Origin: Parelaphostrongylus tenuis
Taxonomy: Eukaryota; Nematoda; Chromadorea; Rhabditida; Metastrongylidae
Length of the DNA stretch: 64,000 bases
Assembly (NCBI GenBank): GCA_019055375.1
Contig: JAHQIW010007056.1
Location: forward strand, 1 to 64,000
Direction: 5' to 3'
Of this stretch, positions 49,351 to 61,300 are shown piece by piece; the stretch's first letter is position 1, and each line of letters starts with the position of its first letter. The notes under the pieces are model-generated. The model had not been told where the DNA came from and searched no databases. It worked only from the letters and a program-made list of their open reading frames with translations. The position numbers and the translations under genes are program-made.

Positions 49351-52300
49351 TACGTACAAGCATGTCTATGCAATGGATTGGAGAAAACGTTCTGAGAAAA
49401 TGCTTGTAACGTTTTTAGCTGTCGGTCATTTTTGTGTTCTTGTTTGTGGGCTCAGTTGGAAGCCCGTCTTCTGCCGCGTTGATTGGTATATATTTTATTT
49501 ACTCTTTTCAAGATGGAGTTAGTAATCGAGTAAATTAAGTTGTTGATGATGCATGAATGGCTGTTGGGTTCGAATGCAACGGTGGCAAGTGAACGCATCA
49601 ATCTGGCTTGGGAATAAGACACAGCTGGCAAAAGTACGATGTTTAGGTGGTTCAAAATCTTTGACGAAGGTGAAGAAAGTGAAAGATCAGCCGCGTCCAG
49701 GTTGTTCAGTGTCTTCGTCCCAAGCCAAATTGAACTGGGCCCACAAACAGAAACACAAAAATGACCGACAGCTAAAAACTTTACAAGCATTTTCTCAAAA
49801 CTTTTTCCCCAACCTATTACATACACATGCACACGTAGGTGCAAACATAACTATTTACACAAAAATGTATATACATACATATGCATGTATAAACATAAAC
49901 ATATACATATATATATATATATATAGAATGTTATCTTCATGATTAAATACACAAAACAAAGGACGTTTTGGTCTAAAAGAACTTTTCTTACTGAAAAAAG
50001 TGTCATCTGCATAAGAGAAAACGTTAATGTAGGTCGATCATAGACGTCAACCTTCAGAAGACTGGTGTTTCTAATCCGATTTCGATGAAGCGTCATAAGT
50101 GGAATACGTTAATCGCCTTTAAACTTTTCCTTGAATGCGAAAAGAGAACATAACATATCAAGAGTGTTTCATACGGAAGCCTTTTGAATATCTGTCAAAA
50201 ATCTTTAGCCATTTGACATATTAACAATCCGTAGAAAACTCAACCAAAGTGCAAAGAAATGCTCAATTCTGCTTTTTTTTTTTACTAATCGTCTTACGGA
50301 ATGTCTACTGTTACAGTAGCGGTGAATGACGTTCATTTGAAAATTATTCATTTCATTTACTTCTAAATGATCAATCCTTCAGAAATTTGACTAGAAAACA
50401 AGTACACAAACACAAATGGAAACGAACCTGCATGCATGCCTTTGCGCATTCCGACACAACGTTTGATGCTCGTGGAGGACTGGCCAGTTCCAAAACCTAA
50501 ACACCTCTAACTTTGTAGAAATTCGTGGCAGTGCTGTTTTCTAACAACATCTGCCGACAGTTTTTTCTTAATAGCTCATCAATCATTTGGAGGGTTGAAA
50601 ACGTTGTAAAATTTCGAAAGATGGCAATATCATTTTGCTCCGTGGAAGTTTCTAACATGCTGTTGCATAGAAACCAGATTATTCATTCGCTTCGTTGCTC
50701 GCAGTACAAGCCCTAATGGGAAGAAGTAGTCGGAAGATTTTTGTGAGCTTCAAGAAAAAACCAGAAAATTATTTCAGTAGATTAAGGGACGTCATAAAAT
50801 GTTAGATAATAAATGTAGATGCCACTTATTTCCATCTCGGTTAATGAAGTCTTTTATAAGCTAAAGGTCGTTTGAAAGCTCAAAAGCGCAAAATACTAGG
50901 ATGGTGCGAAAGTAATTACGGTTTTTGCATTGTGAAAATTTGCCGCTTTGACATTAGAAAAGCCGTAAAAAACAAAACTCGCATTGTAAAATTTTTTGCA
51001 CTATCTCAATATTTTTGGCCCCTATGCATAAATCTCAATGCCCACTGCACATATGGAAGAAGTTTCCATTATTTAGAATTGCGAGCACCAAAGTGTTAAA
51101 TTTATGTTGTAGAAAAATAACATACTTTCATACGAAAAAAGGTAATGGATGTGAGCAAGTCGACTGTTGACTTGAGGTCCTGAAGCTTAGCCGGTGATGA
51201 AGCAGGAAAATACTTCTGAAATTATCATAGCTCAGTTAAACAAGCGCAGCACTGATTTTCTAGAAAAACAAAGTGAAAAATTCAGGATTACATCAATTAG
51301 TCGGGAAGAAATAATAGTATATGTATTACACCATACTTAACAATGAGGGAAAAAGATTTCATAAACTCACACAGATGTTAAAGATGTTAGTAAACATCGA
51401 TCGGAGTTCTATAGACATGAAACCCACGAAGAAAGCTATGGACTACGGAAATTCTGCATTAGAATATCATCGCATCCATAAGTGTTCATTAACTACATAT
51501 CCAGAAACTTGAATGATAATTAAATTTCCAATAAATGTTAGAACTTTTTCATTCGTTTGCTTGTCATGAAACCGTCATCCATAGCGGTGGTGGATTAAGA
51601 TGATATGGTCTTCTGACGTCTTCACCGCAGCTATCAGTTGTCAGACTTTGTGTATCGCACAGAGGTACACTCATATTTCCCCACTACGATGGCGACTCCT
51701 ATTACAATGACTGTGACGAATCCTGCGACTGACTAGCGTCCATTAGACGGCCAATTGATAAGCCAAATCTATACTTAGACTAAAGTATCAGAAAACCATA
51801 GTATTCACTTAGTATCCCTTTTTTATAACTGGTCTTTCAACCTAAGGCTCAATCTCTCTTCATCTTTCGCAATTCAAACTTTGAATTTGTTTACAAAACC
51901 GCAAAATCTTCATCTTAGAAAATCGAATGACGTCTTTATTTTCTCACTCACCAATTCAATGAATTTTGCCACTTCTCCCAGAGGTATAGAAAGCGATAGA
52001 ATGCGTAAAGGAAGCCTTCCTTCGAGTATAGAATATGTCGTTATATAAGCAACTATGCTTGATTTGATAACATAAATAAGGGAAACGCAAAGTAAATGTT
52101 CTGGTTAAAGCACTGAGGAAAGTCAATAAGGAAGGAGCAGATTTTCAGGAAGAACTTAGCTCGGTACAAATGATTTTGTTAAAATAGAATGCAAACAATA
52201 GTTACAAGTTTTTACTCGACAACAAATTGAGTTTCACAAAGGGACAAAAATTCTTGTTTCTTGTATTCAACAAATAGAAAACCGTGTCCGAATTTGATTT

Positions 52301-55300
52301 CATAATCGAGATTTCATACTTTGATTGTAAACAGGAACATCTTCAAAACCTATTGACAGCCTTATTAGTTTTCTAAATGCTTTTTTTCTAATAAATAGTG
52401 AAATAAAGCGGAGAGTTAAAGAGTAACACAATAATAAAACAAAATAAAGGTTTCACATTGTTGAAGCAACAACAGAGGTGTTACTACCATGCAATGTTAA
52501 TATTGACGTTTTCAAACAAAAAAAATGACCAGCATTGTTCAATCGTGGTCTGATTTTCTCAAATGAGAGAATAAACAAATTACTATCTGAAAAACCTTTC
52601 TTTACTAGCTATCACTCCTACAACAACTTGCATTACAGAGATTATGCGATAGAGTGCAAGTAATGTATCGTTCACATCCAAGAAACATCGTAAATGAGGT
52701 ATCCTAGCAACTAATATGAGGGCAGCTCCAGAGATTTAGATGAAGTACGGTCGAAAAAAAAGAGGTCTGTGACAGTTTACGCAGTGGATGACATAGAAAC
52801 TCGCCATTGAACCAAAACATGTCTTACTAACTATGCTGTTGAAAAGAAGGATAAGTGCTCTCATGAAACGTACAGAAAAAAGGGCTTAACGCTGATCAAT
52901 CCCTTAAGTTTACTTCATGTATTCAACTCCATTCTTAGCGTTGTTGAAGTAAGTAAGTGTATAACTGTTCTACACAATGACTTCCGGACTTACCACAAAA
53001 CCAAGTCACCAGGTTTGACTTTCGTGGACAAATTATGGCCAATTTGCCAACCCTGAAGGTATGAAGGGATTGCTGAGCCCGAAACGTAGATGGCACCTCG
53101 AACCACTAGGCTATACATGACTAATACCGTTGCCATTATACTGCATCCTAGACGCTCAGTCTGAGTAAATCTCACCAAGTTAGAAAATTCAGAAGCATAG
53201 AAAAGCCTATCCTCACAATATCAATATCGAACAATTCGTTTTCACAGTATCTCTTCCATACCAGACCATCAGTCGTAGGCAAGAATATTGCGGAAAACTG
53301 GTCAACGTGAACCGATTAGGCGCGAAAAAAAAAGTAGACTCGCACCTGTTTGACTTGACCTGTTCAAATATAGTAACAAGGTTGACCAGAAAGTTGACTA
53401 TGCTGAGTAAATCTTTTGATAGACAAGGATATTCAAATGGTAGAGCCTGCTCTAATAGACCAATCCAGTTTAGTCATCGATTAGCGAGTGCTGGCATTTA
53501 CTTTCGTGTTGATGAATTTCTGCAGTGCTTTGTAGTCAAATGTTAATGGATGTCCTGAATATGATTGACCTTCGAGATGCCGAAATTCAAACTTAGATTG
53601 TTTAGACAACCAAGGTTACGGGGCCGGTGTTGCAGCGAAGTATTGGCAGCTTTATTGAGCCGTCTTCACGGTGTTTTTCACTATGCGGACCCCAGTTGAA
53701 CGTGTCAACACTGGATGAGAAAGACTCCTTTTAATCTCGAGGATAGCCTAGTCATGGCGTTTCATAGGGCTTTCGTTGTTGACTGGCGTAAAGTGCTGCT
53801 GGGCTGGGTGTAGCCGCGCGCGCCGCGACGATATCACAATCACTCGGCCACGGTGGAGCAAAGTGTTATTGCGATTAATTATAGAAATCGTAAAAATCAG
53901 TTCCAGTCAGTAGTTCACCAAAATATTATATAAGCTCAGATATATCAAAACAAATATGCTGACAAATTGCGTAAACAAATTTCTGAAACAACAATTTTAT
54001 AGAGGTTTTCGGAGATGTCTTTCAACACATATTGCTGTAGCCGATTTTTCAATTGAGGACGATTTCTGGATTACTAGATTATTTCAGAAAATCGCAGCTT
54101 AACAGGGCTATACAAGAAACATCGTTCTATCGCATTAATAGCATACATGATCATTCTTTTGGGGATTATACAGGTTTTCAGAAAATCCAAAAGACTACCA
54201 ACAAGACGAATTTTTGGTTAATGGAAGAGCGGCAGTACATTAGCAAACATTATCGTATTCTGCTGGGCGAACTACCGCCTGCTCAAGTGCTTTTATGCTC
54301 GGATTACATGTCTTCACACTATAAAGTCGAAAAAGCATACGATATGAATTCTAGAAAACCAGAATTTATCGTAGTAAAGAAAAATTTGCACCTTGTAGAC
54401 AATTTTTGGTAGATCTCAACTTTTCAATATTTCAATAGGTAAATCTCAACATAAGCTGGAATATATTGATTAAAGTTAAAAATGATTATAGTTACACATC
54501 AAATGCATTTCATATAATGTACAACGGACTTCATGGGCGGGAATTCCTCTTCAAAAAATTAGCTTCGTGCTATTGCTTGACTGAAACTCTTTATATTTAA
54601 CACTTTTGGTATTTGTGTGATAACAAATATATATTCCACATTGTTGAGTGATATATCAAATAGACGGGTATTATACACGGATTTCGCCCTTCTCCAAAGG
54701 CATGTGCTGACCAGTTGCATTATCTAAGCACCTATTCTGCTACTTTAGGTCTCTCCGCGACACAAAATACCAATCTCTTAGCAACCAGGCGTCAACGGTT
54801 TCAACTGGTAAGCACATAACGGTATTGAACCCAGTTACGCTGACAGATGACAACATTAACGGATATTATTTGATTCATCTTCGGAATCTTTTTGAAAAGT
54901 TATCATCTCAGCAAAATCTTCTTGAAAGATGCAGATTTCTTCGGAGTTCTTTTCTGCTAGACAGGAACAAATGAAGAAAAGACTCTTTTTGCTGCACAAG
55001 AAATTTTCGTAAGAGTGTTAGTAACCTATAAAAAGCTTAAATTTTGAGTATGTCCACGAACTTCCATTTTGGAGGGATCCCGCCCGGGTAGTCGCCAGGT
55101 CACGTGGCGCGTCCTCAGGATAGGGGAATAGACGCGAACCAAAAAGACCGTGTGCTTCCCAAAGACGCAGGTGGATTCAGGGGATGAGCTGCCCGATTCT
55201 GCAGCTCCGACTTGACATAACACTATTTCTACGACTCAAGTCGGCCAAAAGCCTGCAATCAAGCGGCTAGGAAGTACATAGGAGTTGCCACCAACGAATA

Positions 55301-58300
55301 AGCTCCTCTTGCTCCTACGAGAGACTGGCAAGCTACTCGTGACTACCCAGTCCCCACATTTAGAGCCTCGCAAGCTATACTTTGGGCATAAAATGCTAAA
55401 AATAGCAACAAATATGGGCCTCATTCCCATGACCTGAAAGAGCCAATGGTAGGACGAGTACGGAGAGGCTTCTAAAATCTCAGGGGAAACTGGGCTGCCA
55501 AGATCAAAACAGACTAAAATGACTATCTGCACCTATAATGCAAGAACCCTTGCATATGAATCCGCTGATCTACTGATTCAAGCAAGAAGGATAAGGTACG
55601 ACGTCATTGGCCTGGCTGAGACGAAAAGACGCCATCCTTTTTACGCTGCTTATGACACCGCAGAAGAACTGTTTTCTGGAAAATGCGATACAGAGGTGTC
55701 GGCGACGTTGGCGTCCTCGTCAAATCAAATTTGACCGTGAACATCGATTCGGTTGAACAACTAATAACCCGTATCGGACGATTACGGTTGAAACGATGTG
55801 GTTCTATGCCGGCTTTGACCATCTTCGTTGCTTATGCACCAACATCAAGCTATGATGGAGACGAAGTCGAAACGTTCTGTATGGACCTCGAAAAATTCTT
55901 CATAGAAGATCATAGATTTTTCAAGGTCATTGTCGGAGATTCAAAAAAAGACTTAGAAGAACATCTGAGGAAAGTCACATTAAACCTACGGACTAGAATG
56001 AAATGAACAGGGTGAGAGGCTATTTGAGTTCATCATGACGACCCAAACCATCCGTGGTAACTCACAATTCCAAAAGCCTCACTCTCAGCGATGGATGTGG
56101 GAATCTCCCGATGAAGAGTACCATAACGAAACAGACTACATCTTAGTAAATCGAAAGTTTTGCCTAACGACGTCGCTGTTGCTCCTAAGTTCTACACGGG
56201 ATCAGACCATCGACTCCTTTGCGCAACGTCCCGTTTTTCGCAGAAAGGAGAGAAACCCGCTAAATTCAAATAACGAATCCCAGAACTATCATAAACTGGG
56301 ATCTACTCAAATCATTAGTCGTCTCTTGGGAAGATAATGTTGTCGACAACATCGACGAAGAATACGATCGGCTCGTTGAATATCTTCACGTTAACGCCAT
56401 GAAAGCCGAGAGTACTGAAGTCACGAAAAGGCGCTTGTCTCCACAGACACTCGAACTGATACGTCAACGTGGAATCGCACGAGCTACAGGCAACCGAAAC
56501 CTTACGTCCGAACTTGCGAATCAATGCAGAGAAGCGATAAGAAGACCTCAAAGAGAGAAGAGCAGCAGTTATGGCAGAAGCTGCAGAAGCTGGGAAGAGC
56601 ATTCGCAAAGCCCAGCGAGGCTTCGCCAACTATAAGACCAAGATGATTGCACTCCGATACTCTGACGGGACACTTACAGCTTCCAGAAGGGCTATGGAGA
56701 AAATCATCCACCAATACTACTCGGATCTCTTCGCTAGCCATATCCTCTTACCGTCATATAAATTGAAAGAGGATAAATATGTTGTTCCATCGGTCCTTCC
56801 TTCCAAAATCCGACATGCTATATCGTCGGTGAAGAACAGAACAACACCCGGTCCAGACAGAATTAGACCAGAACATCTGAAGAATCTGCCGCCAGTTTTC
56901 ATCAACACCCTGGCTCGGCTCTTCACTCGCTGCCTGTCAGCGTGTAACCTCATTCAATGGAAAACCAACAAGACCGTATTGTTGCTCAAAAAGGAAGACC
57001 TTCACGACATAGGCAACTATCGCCTAATTGCTTGTCCGTTGTCTATAAACTCTTCGTTCGAATCATCCTAAACAGAATTGACAGAACATTGGACAAAGGA
57101 CAGCCATGCGAACAAGCAGGGTTCCGAAGAGGATTTAGTACCGTAGACCACATCCACACGATTACAAGATTACTGAAGTTTTACGAGAGTACAAACAACC
57201 ACTCTGTCTCACTTTCATCAATTTGAAGAAAGCCTTTGATTCAGTGAAAACAGAAGTGGTTATGGCAGCTTAGGATAACCAAGGCGTCCCTACGCGCTGC
57301 ACAATGATCCATCGTAAGCTTTATAGAGATTTCACGACCAAAATATCTCCATTCTACAACAATATCACCATCAACGTAAGAAGGGGGGTTTGACAAGGCG
57401 ATACGATTTCGCCATAATTATTCACAACCACCTTCCAAAACGCCATGCGGACATTAGAATGGGACGACATGGGAGTGAAAGGTGGCTGTCGACAATTAAA
57501 CCATCTTCGTTTTGCTGATTATATCGTCCTCATAACACAAACATCAGCCAAGCGGAACGAATGTTGACCAATTTTGACTACGCCTGTGAAAAAAAATTGG
57601 TCTTCAACTGAATCTAACGAAAACGATGTTCATGAGGAACGGATGGGGTTTGAATGCCCCATTCAGGCTCAGCGAAATAACAATCTCCGAATGCTCCAAT
57701 TACGTCTATCTAGGTCGTGAGATCAAGATGAAGAACAACCTAGATCCACTGCTGAGCAGGAGGAAACGAGCAGCTTGGGGAACGTTCAAGAGCATCGAAG
57801 ATGTAGTGAAGAGAACAAAGAACATACTAGTCCAAGCCCACCTTTTCGACTCGACGATTTTCCCTGCTCTAACCTATGCAGCAAAAACCTGGTCGTTACG
57901 TAAGCAACATGAAAGATCACTTAGCGTTATCGAACGCACAGTCCAAAGGTTGATGCCAGGAGTATCCCGTATCTCGCAATTGCGAGAAAGGATAGGAAGT
58001 TCCGACCTACGTCAACGATCGAGGATTAGAGACGCCGTGCTACACGCCAGGATATCGGAAATAAGGTGGGCTGGACACGTGATGTGCTTCAACGACAACC
58101 GATGGACGAGAGCCGTTAGCGACTGGATTCATCGGGACATCAAACGCTCTACAGGAAGACCACCGACTCGTTGGTACGATTTCTTTACGAAAGCTATAAA
58201 AGAAAGATATGATGCTCAGAGAATCACTAGAGCGAGGAGGACCCACTGGGCTACTCTTGCACGTGATAGGGAAAAGGGAAGTGTTTCTGGTACCACCTCG

Positions 58301-61300
58301 AGTCACTCCACGGCCAATGGGACGACAGGTGAAAGGTGATATAGGAGCTGTACGTACTCGTACTTTGAAAAGTCTTTCTTACGTTGCTGCAGATAAAAGG
58401 AAAATTCTTTGATTCACACACGCGTATTTCTCGCAGGACAGGGTTCTTCCCTCAAATTATATGTAACCATTCGATAACGCAAGGTTCGACGTTTCCAACG
58501 CTGTACTTAATCTCTGAAAATAATATTTGTCTGGAGTGTAGCAGTGGAAATAAAAGTGAGTTTCACATGCGTCGCACATTTGCTTGTCGGCTAGTGTGTG
58601 TGCGTGGCCGTGGGTCGATAAGCGGCCATTCTGTTGCGCTAACGCGACCGTATCCTTGGTGCGATTTATTTTATTGACTTATTTTTCTTGGTTTCGATTA
58701 GAGAAAAGCACGGTTCGTGAGAAATTTTGTTATTAAATCTAAAATATCTTTACGCCGAAAAAAAAACTCTAGACAGAACGTATAGGTCTGATACTACAAG
58801 ATTTTCCCTGCGCCTCAGTATGCTTTTCGTGCTCACAGTGAAGTAATAACAAAAGTGCGTGGCGGGTGTGAAACATGGTCTAATTTCAAATGCTACAGTG
58901 CTATATGAAAAAACCTTCTCAAAAAACGAGCTGTTCAGGATCCCCCGAGATTATCACTTTCCAATGATTACCAACTTTTTCATAAGAAATCTCTGTCCAG
59001 TGAAAGGGATCGTTTCTTCATTTACTTCCGTCTAACAGAAAAGAAGTGTGGAGTTGAATAAAATTGGGTACTAAAGAGAAATCTGTTTGATTAAAGCTGA
59101 AAATAATTGAGAAAGATGTAGGGACATACCCTATACATGCTGAGATCAATCCTGAGGCTGTTATGAAGCTGATCAAGTAGTCTCACAAAGCGATCCTTAC
59201 TGAAATTCGAGGCAGCGAATCGATCCGATGCCGATACTGCTGAGGTGGCAGTTGTGTGAGCGTAGAAACTGTAATTTGTACCGTTTGTTTCTAATTTTTT
59301 TTTCCTTAAGACTACGCGCAAATATCAACATATCTCATAAATATTATTTGAGCCAGCATGGCATGTAGTCTGTTAATGGGCTCTAGTAAAGCCCAATACA
59401 AGTGTTTCGGCCTTGAGTAGCCTAGTCAGTCGGGCAAAAGCCTTCGTCTTTAGCCAATCCTCTCGGGGTGCTTCAGTCCCCCATACTAAGAGTAGGCGAA
59501 TACGAACGATCTACAGAATTGCCGTGAAGTGAAAAATCACAAACATGGTGATGGCTCAAATAATAATTATGAGATATGTTATTAATTGAGCGTGGTCTTG
59601 AGAAAATACTCGAAACGAACAGTGTAAGATTTCAAAATTCGCCAAAAATCAAAAAAATCCAAAGTTTCAAAAAAATTCAATAGTCACGAACATTTGAGTG
59701 TACAGTACTGTCCATCTAGAGATTTCTCACTTGACGGCACTTGTGTAAATCGTTCGTCGTCGCCTACTCTTAGTGTGGGGCGGGGGGGACTGGAGCGTCC
59801 CGAGAGGAATGGCTAAAGACAAAGGGCTCTGCCCGACTAATGAGGCTGCTCAAGGCCGAAACACGTGTATCGGGTTGCACAAAAGCCCCTTAACAGACCA
59901 CATGACATGTTGGCACAACTGATAATTATGAGATATGTAATTTCTACTTTCTCCATCCACATTTAATGCCATTTCTTCATCCTTCGAGGTCTTAGGACAG
60001 CAGCATGGGGAGTTTGGAGACTGGATCTTTCAATCTCCAACTAAATAAGATGACTACACTGGAAGAAGAACAAAGGTAGATAGGTTGATTCCAGCACTCA
60101 GTGTGACATGACGAGCATCAGTGATCCTTCCAACCACCATTATTACAAAGCAGTTAATTATTTCGTGTTTTGTGTGAAATGACAGAGAGATTATCAGCAA
60201 ATGGTAACCTCTCAGGTCATTATAAAAAGGTGGTGATCCATCGATCTATCAGCGTTGAGGAACTCTCTTTTGCGATACTCAGTGGATTCTCCATTAAGCG
60301 TTGTCAAGACTTTTTGGATCCACCGATGAACTAAGTGCTTTCTCCACGTGAGCAAACCTGGTACAGATTCCCCAATCATAAAGGAATGGATAACCTTGTT
60401 TTCTCATGGCTCGGGGTCAAACCAACGATATTGTAAGCATATCAAGGCACCTATGACTACCGCCCACGTAACCCTATGATCGTTTCCCATTGTGGTCCTT
60501 GTCAGTCAAGCATCTTACGTTTCAGAACAACACACAGAAACGATAGAAGGAGAAGAAAGAAGACGGACAAAGGACAAAAAGAAGAAGGACAAAAAAGAAA
60601 ATGGAAAGCGAACTTACGCATTGATGTTGGCAAGTAACGTGGACAGTACGGCTGGTACTCCAACACACATATATCTTGTGCAGAGACAAGCAAAATGTGT
60701 CATAGCCTTAAAATAATTTTTGAATACTGAATAACTCCTGTGAAAACTACGAAATAATCCTACATAATGGCTATTTTTCATTGATGGCACTGAAAAGCAA
60801 TATTACCTGATAAATACTTTCGATACCATAACGCATAGCAAACTCCTCAACAATTTCTTGCCCGACATCATCAAAATAGATCTTCCAACTGTCTTCACCT
60901 TTTGCATCTGGCAGTCGTAGTTCATCATTGTCGACACACATTGCCTAGAAAAACTACTACAAAACTCAAAATGCAGTGGGCAAATTATTTTAACTTCCTT
61001 GACCATCCACGTGATTTTAAATACATCGTAGATTTCTGCATATTCAAATAACTGCATACTTAGATAATTCATCTTCAAAAGTAATTTCAATAGCAATCAG
61101 TGATAGCAATATCTAAATGTTATCTTTGATAAGGATAAATGAGAACGCCAAAAAATGTTACTTGGAAAAGATGTTCATGTAAGCAAGTGTACTGCACGTG
61201 ATATGAGGCAAGCTTTTCCTCTCCTTTGATTTCAACGGAGATGTGAAGTCGAATAGCTCCCGACACTGCAGATTTGTCTGTTCGTTTTTCTGTAATAAAA

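Larger units (their letters stand above)
38480..60944 (-). other. unc-13: unc-13 exons encoding the MUN (MHD1/MHD2) region
   Basis: Nineteen exons from 60944 down to 38480 give the helical MUN rod. Landmarks include [26 protein letters not shown] at 51126, [20 protein letters not shown] at 50428, [11 protein letters not shown] at 45494, [12 protein letters not shown] at 43818, [11 protein letters not shown] at 42339, ETMGGEELD at 42101, [11 protein letters not shown] at 41157, [13 protein letters not shown] at 41021, and [20 protein letters not shown] at 38480. Order and spacing match Munc13-family proteins throughout. Sequence in the middle third is more diverged than in the C2 domains. Confidence 0.95.

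Noticed and set aside
49170..49409. Tyr/Ile-rich open frames on both strands
   Set aside because: Translations of a TA/TACA microsatellite.
55026..55532. Minus-strand frames of 65 and 98 codons
   Set aside because: They lie antisense to the LINE leader and endonuclease start and have no similarity of their own.
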